Below, in pieces: positions 37,655-45,064 of a stretch of 64,000 bases of DNA (the stretch's first letter is position 1; every line of letters begins with the position of its first letter). This stretch comes from Alloalcanivorax mobilis (GTDB lineage: Bacteria; Pseudomonadota; Gammaproteobacteria; Pseudomonadales; Alcanivoracaceae), in the NCBI RefSeq assembly GCF_002864685.1, contig NZ_NMQZ01000001.1, positions 1 through 64,000 of the forward strand. Reading direction: 5' to 3'. The position numbers and the translations under genes are program-made. The notes under the pieces are model-generated. The model worked only from the letters and a program-made list of their open reading frames with translations, was not told where the DNA came from and searched no databases.

Positions 37655-38806
37655 ATGAACGGCAAAAGTTTCGCCAGCCTGGCGCTGGTCTGTACCGTCC
37701 TGTTCGGCACACTCGCCGGCACCGCCGACGCCCGTACCCTGCGTTACGCCATTGGCCATCCGCCCAGCTCTTTCGTGGTCGATGTGGCCAAGCAGTACGC
37801 CAATACCGTCGAGGAACGCTCGGACGGTGATCTGAAAGTGCGCATCTTTCCCATGTCACTGCTGAATTTCGCCGAGACCTCCGGTGGCGTACGCGACGGC
37901 ATGGCGGACATCGGCTTCGTGCTGACTTCCTACTTCCCGTCCGAGTTTCCGCACAGCAATGTGGCGGTGGAAGCCTCCATGCTGGTGAGCCTGCTGGGCG
38001 AAAAGGCGCGCGGCCGGGAAGGCATGATCTTCATGGGCGCACTGTCCGAGTTCACTTTCTTTAAGTGCCCGGAGTGCAACCAGGAGTTCAAAAATCAGAA
38101 CCAGGTTTACACCGGCAGCACCGGCGGCACCTCCTATGGGCTGGTGTGCAATAAGCCAGTGGAAACGGAAGCGGATCTGAAAGGCATGCGGCTGCGCGTG
38201 GGCGCCGCCAATTGGTCGCGCTGGGCCGAGGCAGTGGGCGCCTCGCCGGTGACCATGTCCGCCAACGAAATGTTCGAGGCCCTGAGCCAGGGCGTGGTGT
38301 CCTGCATCGTGCTGGCCTCGCCGGAAATTCATAACTTCGGTCTCACCGACGTGGTCACCGACATCAATATGGACGTGCCCGGCGGCCCGATGCCAATCGC
38401 CGGTACCAACATCAATGCCGACACCTGGAAGGACCTGTCCGAGGAACAGCGCACCGTGATGCTGCGCGCCGCCAGTGTGTTCTCCGCCGGCGTACCCTGG
38501 ATTTACCACCAGCACGAAGATCGCATTCTCTCCGAGGCCAAGGAGCGCGGTGTCCGAATCCATCACGCCGGTCAGGCACTGATCGATAAGAACCGCGCCT
38601 TTATCGAGCAGGACATGCGCCATATCGCCGAGGACTACAAAGCCCGCTATGGGGTCAAGAATGGCGTGGCTCTGATAAAGGAATTCCGAGCGCTGTTGGA
38701 AAAGTGGACCGACCTGGTTCAGGACGTGGACAGCGAGGACGCTCTGGCCGATCTCTACTGGCAGGAAATTTTCTCCAAGGTGGACGTCAGCAAACACGGT
38801 CTTTAA
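37655..38806 (+). CDS. TRAP transporter solute-binding protein (DctP family)
   Basis: 383 residues, longer than most DctP proteins. It has a signal peptide (about 1-27, GTADA), then the DctP fold with GTSYGLVCNKPVETEADLKGMRLRV and the family Arg region. It binds an organic acid in the periplasm for the DctQ/DctM permease encoded downstream. Unusual are a CPECNQ pair and further cysteines (about residues 133, 136, 167 and 215) that could form disulphides. An AT-rich leader with AAGGT precedes ATG 37655. The ligand is unknown; mevalonate or HMG is inferred from the operon. Confidence 0.9.
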   Translation: MNGKSFASLALVCTVLFGTLAGTADARTLRYAIGHPPSSFVVDVAKQYANTVEERSDGDLKVRIFPMSLLNFAETSGGVRDGMADIGFVLTSYFPSEFPHSNVAVEASMLVSLLGEKARGREGMIFMGALSEFTFFKCPECNQEFKNQNQVYTGSTGGTSYGLVCNKPVETEADLKGMRLRVGAANWSRWAEAVGASPVTMSANEMFEALSQGVVSCIVLASPEIHNFGLTDVVTDINMDVPGGPMPIAGTNINADTWKDLSEEQRTVMLRAASVFSAGVPWIYHQHEDRILSEAKERGVRIHHAGQALIDKNRAFIEQDMRHIAEDYKARYGVKNGVALIKEFRALLEKWTDLVQDVDSEDALADLYWQEIFSKVDVSKHGL

Positions 38807-38810
38807 GAGT

Positions 38811-38838
38811 ACGGCGCCCCCCGTGGCGTCGCCCTTTT
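38811..38838 (+). terminator. Weak terminator-like hairpin after dctP
   Basis: GGCGCC and GGCGTCGCC can pair imperfectly and are followed by CTTTTTTC. Partial termination here would give more binding protein than permease, as is common in transporter operons. The stem is weak. Confidence 0.35.
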
Positions 38839-38860
38839 TTCTTTAGTTGGCGATAAAAGC

Positions 38861-39316
38861 ATGAGCATTCTCACCGACGAGATTCGTGCGCTGATCGGCA
38901 CCGAGGTGGCGCCGTTCGAATTCGAAATCAGCCGCAACGATATCCGCAAGTACGCCGTGGCCACCGGCCAGCGCCAGCGCCGTTATCTGGACGGCGACGA
39001 AGCACCGCTGTTGTTTTTGTTCAGTGCCATGATGCCGGTGGTGCCATTGAATGAGTTGCTGCCCGATGGTCGCCAGCCGGACAGTCCGCTGATTCCGGAA
39101 CTACCGCTCAAACGCATCATGGCCGGTGGCAGCGAGTACCGTGTCCACGGACGGATCCTGCCCGGCCAGGTGCTGGTCTGCCGGCAGAAGCTGGCCAATC
39201 TTTACGAAAAACAGGGCAGCGCCGGGCCGCTGATTTTCATGGTGTTCGAAAACCGTTTCGAAACCCGGGACGGCGAACCCGTGGTCACCGAATATCTCAC
39301 TCGGATTGCGAGGTAA
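38861..39316 (+). CDS. MaoC-like dehydratase, N-terminal half (FAS1-like hot-dog domain)
   Basis: 151 residues. The FAS1-type dehydratase N-terminal domain is seen: FEISRNDIRKYAVATG near the start, PLLFLFSAMM, and RIMAGGSEYRVHGRILPGQ. It lacks the catalytic Asn/His pair, which is on the next protein. In the mesaconyl-C4-CoA hydratase/itaconyl-CoA hydratase group, this N-domain and a C-domain form one double hot-dog; here they are split into two genes five bases apart. Likely half of an enoyl-CoA hydratase for a branched dicarboxylic acyl-CoA. Confidence 0.82.
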   Translation: MSILTDEIRALIGTEVAPFEFEISRNDIRKYAVATGQRQRRYLDGDEAPLLFLFSAMMPVVPLNELLPDGRQPDSPLIPELPLKRIMAGGSEYRVHGRILPGQVLVCRQKLANLYEKQGSAGPLIFMVFENRFETRDGEPVVTEYLTRIAR

Positions 39317-39321
39317 CCGTC

Positions 39322-39732
39322 ATGCCCACCTCCATGGTCGCCGTTGGCGATACCCTGAAAACACGTCGCTTCGAAGCGGACAGCGTGCAGCTTTTTCTCT
39401 ACAACGCAGCGATCTGGAACCCACACCGTATTCATTATGACCTGCCCTATACGCGCGAAACCGAAGGCCACCCGCAACTGCTCATCGACGGCCCCTTACA
39501 GGGCGACTGGCTCACGCAGATCGTCGAGGAATGGCTGAACGGCCGGGGCGTGCTCGAGTCCTTCGAGTACAGCAATCGTCTGGCCGCGTATCTCGGCGAC
39601 GTGCTGACCGGAGCCGGCGAGGTGGTCGAGTGCGATGACCACGGCGCCACGCTCAACCTGACCTTGAACAATCAGAACGATAAAACCACCACCGTGGCCA
39701 CCGCCCGGGTGCGCTTCCAGGCACGAGCCTGA
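39322..39732 (+). CDS. MaoC-like dehydratase, catalytic C-terminal half
   Basis: 136 residues. The hydratase-2 active-site motif AAIWNPHRIHYDLPYT (about 29-44) carries the Asn and His, followed by EGHPQLLIDGPLQGDWL, which is close to mesaconyl-C4-CoA and related hydratases. It must pair with the preceding N-domain protein. In this operon it could hydrate 3-methylglutaconyl-CoA to HMG-CoA or act on a related C5/C6 acyl-CoA; this is inference. The dctQ permease gene follows after 28 bases, with GGGGGAGAG as ribosome site. Confidence 0.85.
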   Translation: MPTSMVAVGDTLKTRRFEADSVQLFLYNAAIWNPHRIHYDLPYTRETEGHPQLLIDGPLQGDWLTQIVEEWLNGRGVLESFEYSNRLAAYLGDVLTGAGEVVECDDHGATLNLTLNNQNDKTTTVATARVRFQARA

Positions 39733-39760
39733 ACCGGCCCTTGGGCCTGGGGGAGAGAAC

Positions 39761-40339
39761 ATGATGTACCGGCTAGGACGTTGGCTCTCCGGGCTGACGG
39801 ATTTCACCACGCTGATCGGTGGCCTCGCCATCGCTCTGATGATGCTGCATATCACCACCGATGTGGTGTTGCGTTTCCTGCTGTCTTCGCCGCTTCCCGG
39901 CACCATCACCTATGTGTCGAACTACTACATGGTGATCGCCGCGTTCGTGCCCCTGGCCTACGCGGAGAAACTCGATGCCCATGTGAGCGTGGAAGTGGTG
40001 GTGGAGCGCCTGCCCCGCAATCTGCAGCGTCATCTGGCGCATTGGCTTTTGCCGGCCAGCGCCACGGTGCTCGGCTTCATGACGGTGAAGACCTGGGACG
40101 AGGCGATCAACAAATATCACAGCGGCGCCGCTTTGGTGGAAGGCGGCACCACCATCATTACCTGGCCTGGCTATTTCATGCTGCCCCTGGGGCTTGGGCT
40201 GATGGTGTTGGTCCTGGTCTACAAGTTTCTGATTTATCTGACCGGCGCCCGCTGTGGGCTGCGCGTCAGCGAGCAAGAGCGCCGTCGCGAGGCGGACGTG
40301 CGCCCGCACGGTGACCGCGAGGACGCCCATCATGAGTGA
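39761..40339 (+). CDS. TRAP transporter small permease (DctQ family)
   Basis: 192 residues with four membrane helices (about 20-38, 53-71, 93-112, 136-160). ITTDVVLRFL and the sequence before LPGTITYVSNYYMVIAAFVPL carry the usual DctQ pattern. It forms the integral part of the TRAP permease with DctM. Its stop lies eight bases inside the dctM start. The C-terminal tail is unusually charged. Intact, although the dctM partner has a nonsense codon. Confidence 0.92.
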   Translation: MMYRLGRWLSGLTDFTTLIGGLAIALMMLHITTDVVLRFLLSSPLPGTITYVSNYYMVIAAFVPLAYAEKLDAHVSVEVVVERLPRNLQRHLAHWLLPASATVLGFMTVKTWDEAINKYHSGAALVEGGTTIITWPGYFMLPLGLGLMVLVLVYKFLIYLTGARCGLRVSEQERRREADVRPHGDREDAHHE

Positions 40340-41639
40340 TGTGCAGATCGGCCTGTCCGGGCTGGCGGCGCTGCTGGTGCTGATCGCCCTGCGTTTGCCG
40401 GTGGCCCTGGCCCTGATCGGCGTGTCATTCGGCGGCCTCTGGTACATGATGGGCTGGGGCATCGCCTGGGGCTCGCTGGCTCTGATTCCCTATCAGTTCT
40501 CCGCCAACTGGGTGCTCAGCTCGGTGCCCATGTTTCTGTTGCTCGGCTACGTGTGCTACCACGCGCAGTAGACCCAGGGTCTGTTTCGGGCAGCGCGCCT
40601 GTGGCTGACCCGCATTCCCGGCGGCCTGGCGGTGGCGTCGATTTTCGGCACCACCGGCTTCGCCGCCGTGTGCGGCTCGTCGGTGGCCTGCTCCGCGGCC
40701 ATGGGCCGGGTGGCGGTGCCGGAGATGATCCAGCACCGCTACCAGCCCGGCCTGGCCACCAGCACCGTGGCCATCGCCGGTACCGTGGGCGCGCTGCTGC
40801 CGCCGTCAATCATCATGATTCTGTACGGCATCATCGCCCAGGAGTCGATCACCAAACTGTTCCTGGGCGGCATCGCCGCGGGCCTGATCACGGTGCTCGG
40901 CTACATCGTCGTGGTGGTCACCCGGGTCAAGCTGAACCCGGCGCTGGCGCCCGCCACCGACGAGCACATCGACCGCGCCGAAAAGTGGAAGGCCCTGTGG
41001 GAAGTCTGGCCGGTGGTGATGATCATGGTGGGTATTTTCGGCGGCCTGTTCGCCGGCCTGTTCACCCCCACCGAAGCCGGCGCCGTGGGTGCCGCGCTGG
41101 CCTGCCTGGTGGCCCTGTGCAAACGCACCCTCACCTGGGGACGTTTCCGCGAGGCCATTCTGGAAACGCTGCTGACCACCGGCACGCTGCTGATCATTGC
41201 CATGGGCGCCAGCCTGCTGACGCGTTTCCTGTCCCTGTCCGGGGCCGGTGACTTTCTGTCGTCGCTGGTGATCGACGCTGGCGCCAGCACCTTCATGGTG
41301 CTGCTGATCATCGTGCTGATCTATCTGCTGCTGGGCATGTTTCTGGAACCGATCGGCGCCATGCTGCTGACCCTGCCCATCGTGCTGCCGATCATCGACA
41401 GCCTCGACCTCAGCCTGATCTGGTTCGGCGTGGTGCTCACCAAGTTACTGGAGATCGGCATGGTGACCCCGCCCGTCGGCATGAACATTTTCGTGATCAA
41501 GAGCGTGGTCGGGGATCTGGTCAACACCGGCGCCATCTTCAAGGGCGTGCTCTGGTTCCTGGTGATGGATCTGCTGGTGCTGACGGTGCTGATGGCGTTC
41601 CCCGACATTATTCTGTTCCTGCCCCGCGTGCTCGGCTGA
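40332..41639 (+). pseudogene. TRAP transporter large permease (DctM family), amber-interrupted
   Basis: One frame from ATG 40332 to 41639 encodes a full DctM of about 435 residues, broken by a TAG at 40569-40571 after residue 79. The upstream part ends SVPMFLLLGYVCYHAQ, and the downstream part resumes TQGLFRAARLWLTRIPGGLA. The family normally has a Leu there, so TTG to TAG is a one-base change. No other damage is seen, so the mutation is recent, a sequencing error, or tolerated by suppression. A restart at 40632 would lose two or three helices. Confidence 0.85.
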
Positions 41640-41651
41640 ACGGCGCGCGGC

Positions 41652-42650
41652 TCAGGACTCCGCCCGCGATTGCAGCCACACGGTCAGCCCCTGGCTGTTG
41701 AGCCTGGCGTCCATGTCCAGTATTGCTTCCAGGGCGTCGTCATCCAGCTGACAACCATGATCCAGCGCCGCGCCGGACAGATAGGCCAGCATCGCTTCGT
41801 GGAGCACCTCTTGCCATTCGTCCACTGCCAGGCCGGCGGCGATGCTTTCCGCCACCGTCACATAGTCATCGATCATCCCCTGCAACCGCTCGCCCAGGGG
41901 TCGCGGGTGCTCGACCATGCCGTAATGGGTCAGGTACAGGCGCTCGGGGTTGAGCTCAAGCAACGTGTTGATGGACGCCTTCAGGGCCGGCGGGTCGAAC
42001 TGCACCGGGGTGGTGGTGGGGAAAATAAACGGACCATGTTCAGTGGTCAGCGCCGGGTAGGAAATGCCGAAGGTGTCGCCGGTGAAGATGCCCGCCGAGG
42101 CCGGATCGTGCACGCAGAAGTGGTGTTTGGCGTGGCCGGGGGTGTCGTAAAAGATCAGCTCGCGGTCGCCGACGGTGAGGCGTTCGCCGTCTTCCATGAT
42201 GCGTACCCGGCTTTCGTCCACGGGGATTACGTCACCGTAGATCCTGGCAAAGGTCGCCTCGCCATACACCGCCATGGCGCCAGCCTTGAGCCGGGCCGGG
42301 TCAATCATGTGCCGGGCGCCCCGGGGGTGGATCAGCAGAGTGGCGCCGGGCAGTGCCCGCATCAGGCCGCCCGCGCCGCCGGCGTGGTCCAGGTGCACGT
42401 GGGTGGGGATCACGTATTTCACCTGCTCGGGGCGAATCCGCCGTTGCTCGAGCAACTCAAGAATGATCGGCACCGTGTGGTGGGTGCCGGTTTCGATGAT
42501 GGCGTAATCATCGCCGCCCTTGAGCAGGTAACAGGCGGCCAGCTCATCGCGCACCATGGCGGTGTCGATGCGGGTAATGTGGTGGCCGAGGTCTTGGTAG
42601 CGCTGAAAGGACATGGCTGGGCGGGCTCCTGGCGGGTTGGCGTGGTTCAT
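41652..42650 (-). CDS. MBL-fold metallo-hydrolase
   Basis: 332 residues, metallo-beta-lactamase fold. The dinuclear metal site is THVHLDHAGG (about 112-121), with further ligands in DTPGHAKHHFCVHD, FTGDTFG and LTHYG. This branch resembles uncharacterised hydrolases of thioesters or lactones. The start may be ATG 42650 or ATG 42614 (MSFQRYQDLG), where homology probably begins. It follows the DoeB-like gene by 47 bases in the same direction, and converges with the broken dctM after 12 bases. Confidence 0.88.
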   Translation of the reverse strand: MNHANPPGARPAMSFQRYQDLGHHITRIDTAMVRDELAACYLLKGGDDYAIIETGTHHTVPIILELLEQRRIRPEQVKYVIPTHVHLDHAGGAGGLMRALPGATLLIHPRGARHMIDPARLKAGAMAVYGEATFARIYGDVIPVDESRVRIMEDGERLTVGDRELIFYDTPGHAKHHFCVHDPASAGIFTGDTFGISYPALTTEHGPFIFPTTTPVQFDPPALKASINTLLELNPERLYLTHYGMVEHPRPLGERLQGMIDDYVTVAESIAAGLAVDEWQEVLHEAMLAYLSGAALDHGCQLDDDALEAILDMDARLNSQGLTVWLQSRAES

Positions 42651-42697
42651 GGTTCCAAAAACCGGCGCCCTCGTCGAGCCGTCGGTGCTGGCGGGGC

Positions 42698-43684
42698 TCA
42701 GCCCACGGCCAGCACCGCGAAGGTGTCACCCAGGGCGATTTTCGCCGGGTGACGGCGGCCAATAACAATGCCGTCGACGCCGGCGCGGTACTCCGCTGGG
42801 GCAACACCGGTGCGCTCCATGGAATACACCCGGGCGATCAGATCGCCGACGCGCACGGCATCGCCAAGATTAACCACGAATTCCAGCAATCCGGCGTGCT
42901 CGCTGTGCAGGTAGTGAGCCGCGTCGGGGATTTCCAGCATTCGGGTGGCCGCTGACGTCGGCGCGCCAGCGAGGATGCCGGCGTGGCGGAGCAGGTTTTC
43001 GGCGCCGCGTTCGGCCAGCGCCACCGATTCTGGCGTGGAGGTGCCGCCGCCGCGCAATTCGGTGCTGACGAACACCTTGCCCTGACCTTCCACCACGGTG
43101 TCGAACAGGGCGTCGCCCTCCAATTCCGCCATCAACAAGGTATTCGGGGCTCCGAAGGCGAGGGTCGCCTCCATGCAGCGCCGGGCCAGTTGTTCGTCTT
43201 CCAGCCGGTGGGTGGCGGCGAAGGGCAGCAGGTCCAGGGTGCGGCCTCCCGAGTGCATGTCCAGCACCAGATCGCTGATCGGCACCAGATAACGGGTGAA
43301 ATAATCGGCGATCCGCTCGGTCAGTGTGCCGGTGGGGCTGCCGGGGAAGGCGCGGTTGAGGTTGCCCTTGTCGATCGGCGAGGTACGGGTGCCATTGAGC
43401 GCGGCGGGGTGGTTCATCATCGGCACGATGATCACCCGGCCGGTGAGGTCCTCGGCGCGCAAACGGTTGGCCAGCTTGATCAGGGCGGTGATGCCCTCGT
43501 ATTCGTCGCCGTGGTTGCCGCCGGTGAGCAGCGCGGTGGGGCCCGCCCCGTTGCGCACCACGGTGATGGGAATCATCAGACTGCCCCAGGCGGAGTCATC
43601 GTGGGAGTGGGGCAACTTGAGAAAGCCGTGCTGAACGCCGTCCAGCTCAAAGTCCACGGTGGCGGTGATCGGGCTGGGCAGCAT
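42698..43684 (-). CDS. DoeB-like N-acyl amino acid deacylase (AstE/AspA family)
   Basis: 328 residues of the zinc succinylglutamate desuccinylase/aspartoacylase family. TGGNHGDEYEG (His and Glu ligands), RTSPIDKGNLNRAFPG and LDMHSGGRTLD (third His) are present. The start MLPSPITATVDFELDGVQHG and the overall pattern are close to DoeB, the N-acetyl-diaminobutyrate deacetylase of ectoine breakdown. No other ectoine gene is in the window, so the substrate is uncertain. It is divergent from gmk and is followed by an MBL hydrolase in the same direction. Confidence 0.87.
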   Translation of the reverse strand: MLPSPITATVDFELDGVQHGFLKLPHSHDDSAWGSLMIPITVVRNGAGPTALLTGGNHGDEYEGITALIKLANRLRAEDLTGRVIIVPMMNHPAALNGTRTSPIDKGNLNRAFPGSPTGTLTERIADYFTRYLVPISDLVLDMHSGGRTLDLLPFAATHRLEDEQLARRCMEATLAFGAPNTLLMAELEGDALFDTVVEGQGKVFVSTELRGGGTSTPESVALAERGAENLLRHAGILAGAPTSAATRMLEIPDAAHYLHSEHAGLLEFVVNLGDAVRVGDLIARVYSMERTGVAPAEYRAGVDGIVIGRRHPAKIALGDTFAVLAVG

Positions 43685-43738
43685 GGCGTCTCCTGTGATT
43701 GTTGGCGGCCGGCCGGGGCCGGTTCATTTCCCACGCCC

Positions 43739-43768
43739 ATGACGGGCCGGCGGCTTTGGCCCTATAAT
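43739..43768 (+). promoter_or_regulatory. Sigma-70 promoter of gmk
   Basis: A perfect TATAAT at 43763-43768 and ATGACG at 43739-43744, 18 bases apart, stand about 84 bases before the gmk start. Confidence 0.65.
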
Positions 43769-43851
43769 GCCCGTTTTCGCGGCGGGGCCGGCAGCGATTT
43801 CGCGTCATGCCCGGCGCCCCGCCACGCCCCGGAAAACAGGAACCCCACGTT

Positions 43852-44484
43852 ATGGCCGATAAAGGCACCCTGTACATTGTTTCGGCCCCCTCGGGCGCGG
43901 GCAAGACCTCTCTGGTGGCGGCGCTGGTGGACAAGCTGCCACGGCTGAAGATCTCGATCTCGCACACCACCCGGCCCCGTCGCGAGGGCGAAGTGGACGG
44001 CCAGAACTACCACTTTATCGAGCGCCGTGACTTCGTGCGGCTGGTGGAGGAAGGCCGTTTCCTGGAGCACGCCGAGGTGTTCGGTAACCTCTATGGCACC
44101 AGCGCCGACTGGGTGGCAGGATCCCTGCGCGGCGGCGAGGACGTGATCCTCGAGATCGATTGGCAGGGCGCCTCGCAGATTCGCCATGTGATGCCCGAGG
44201 CGGTCAGCATCTTTATTCTGCCGCCCTGCCTGAAGACCCTGGCCGGGCGGCTGCGCAGCCGCGCTTCCGACGACGAAACCGTGATCCAGCGCCGGCTGGC
44301 CGGCGCCCGCGAAGAGATGAGCCACTACGGCGAATTCGACTATCTGGTGGTCAACGACAACTTCGAGCATGCCCTTCACGAGCTGTCCGCCATCGTCGAG
44401 GCGAACCGCCTGACCACCGACCGCCAGGCGGTTCGCCAGGCCGCCACGCTCGCCGACTTGTTGTCAGGCCCCGAAACCCAGTAA
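43852..44484 (+). CDS. gmk: Guanylate kinase
   Basis: 210 residues converting GMP to GDP with ATP. It shows the P-loop [12 protein letters not shown] (about 11-22), [19 protein letters not shown], the GMP site FGNLYGTS and [13 protein letters not shown] 43852 is chosen because AGGAA precedes it and the P-loop spacing is normal; the open frame begins at 43807. It stands in the conserved order gmk-rpoZ-spoT, which links guanine nucleotide supply with the stringent response. Confidence 0.97.
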   Translation: MADKGTLYIVSAPSGAGKTSLVAALVDKLPRLKISISHTTRPRREGEVDGQNYHFIERRDFVRLVEEGRFLEHAEVFGNLYGTSADWVAGSLRGGEDVILEIDWQGASQIRHVMPEAVSIFILPPCLKTLAGRLRSRASDDETVIQRRLAGAREEMSHYGEFDYLVVNDNFEHALHELSAIVEANRLTTDRQAVRQAATLADLLSGPETQ

Positions 44485-44513
44485 AATCCCGCTCCCTGCA
44501 ACAGGAGAACACC

Positions 44514-44777
44514 ATGGCCCGTGTAACCGTAGAAGACTGCCTGGAACACCTGGACAACCGTTTCGAGTTGGTTCTGGTGGCCAGCAAGCGCGCCCATCAG
44601 CTGCAAAGCGGTGGCAAGGAGGCTCGGGTCGCCTGGGAGAACGACAAGCCCACCGTGGTGGCTCTGCGCGAAATCGCCGAAGGCCACGTGAACGCGGAAT
44701 CCGTCGAAGCGCCGATGCTCGACCAGGATGGCGAGGTCGATGACCTGGCCCTGCTGACCCAGTCGTTCGGCGAATAA
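44514..44777 (+). CDS. rpoZ: RNA polymerase omega subunit
   Basis: 87 residues: [20 protein letters not shown] is the omega signature and [13 protein letters not shown] the conserved core. Omega helps beta-prime folding and forms part of the ppGpp site 1 in proteobacteria. It lies 29 bases after gmk with AGGAG before ATG. TTGTCA (44461) and TAAAAT (44482) 15 bases apart may be an extra promoter inside the end of gmk. Confidence 0.97.
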   Translation: MARVTVEDCLEHLDNRFELVLVASKRAHQLQSGGKEARVAWENDKPTVVALREIAEGHVNAESVEAPMLDQDGEVDDLALLTQSFGE

Positions 44778-44980
44778 ACACCGGATCAGGCTTCGAATGA
44801 CAGCGCGGCGCTGGCCGCCGCGTGGTCACCGCCGTGCCGCTCACAACGCCTGCGCGCCACCTCCGCTCAGCTCCATCAGGCGCCGCCCGCTCTCCTCAAA
44901 GCCCTTTCTCTTAAAAACCCTTTTCTTTTCAAGCACTCACGGCAGCGTCGTGGACAAATCGTCACGTCAAATCTAAGCTG

Positions 44981-45025
44981 GTGGTCCATGCGGCTAATTC
45001 TGTCACTCTCAGCCACATGGACCAC
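44981..45025. other. Long inverted repeat in the spoT leader
   Basis: GTGGTCCATGCGGCT (44981-44995) and AGCCACATGGACCAC (45011-45025) pair over 15 positions with one mismatch, around a 15-base loop. It lies 40 bases upstream of the spoT start in a 287-base gap and has no T-run. It could be an RNA hairpin or a protein site. Confidence 0.65.
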
Positions 45026-45064
45026 TTGGACGATCAACCAACCTGACGCGCCCGGCGAGGAACC

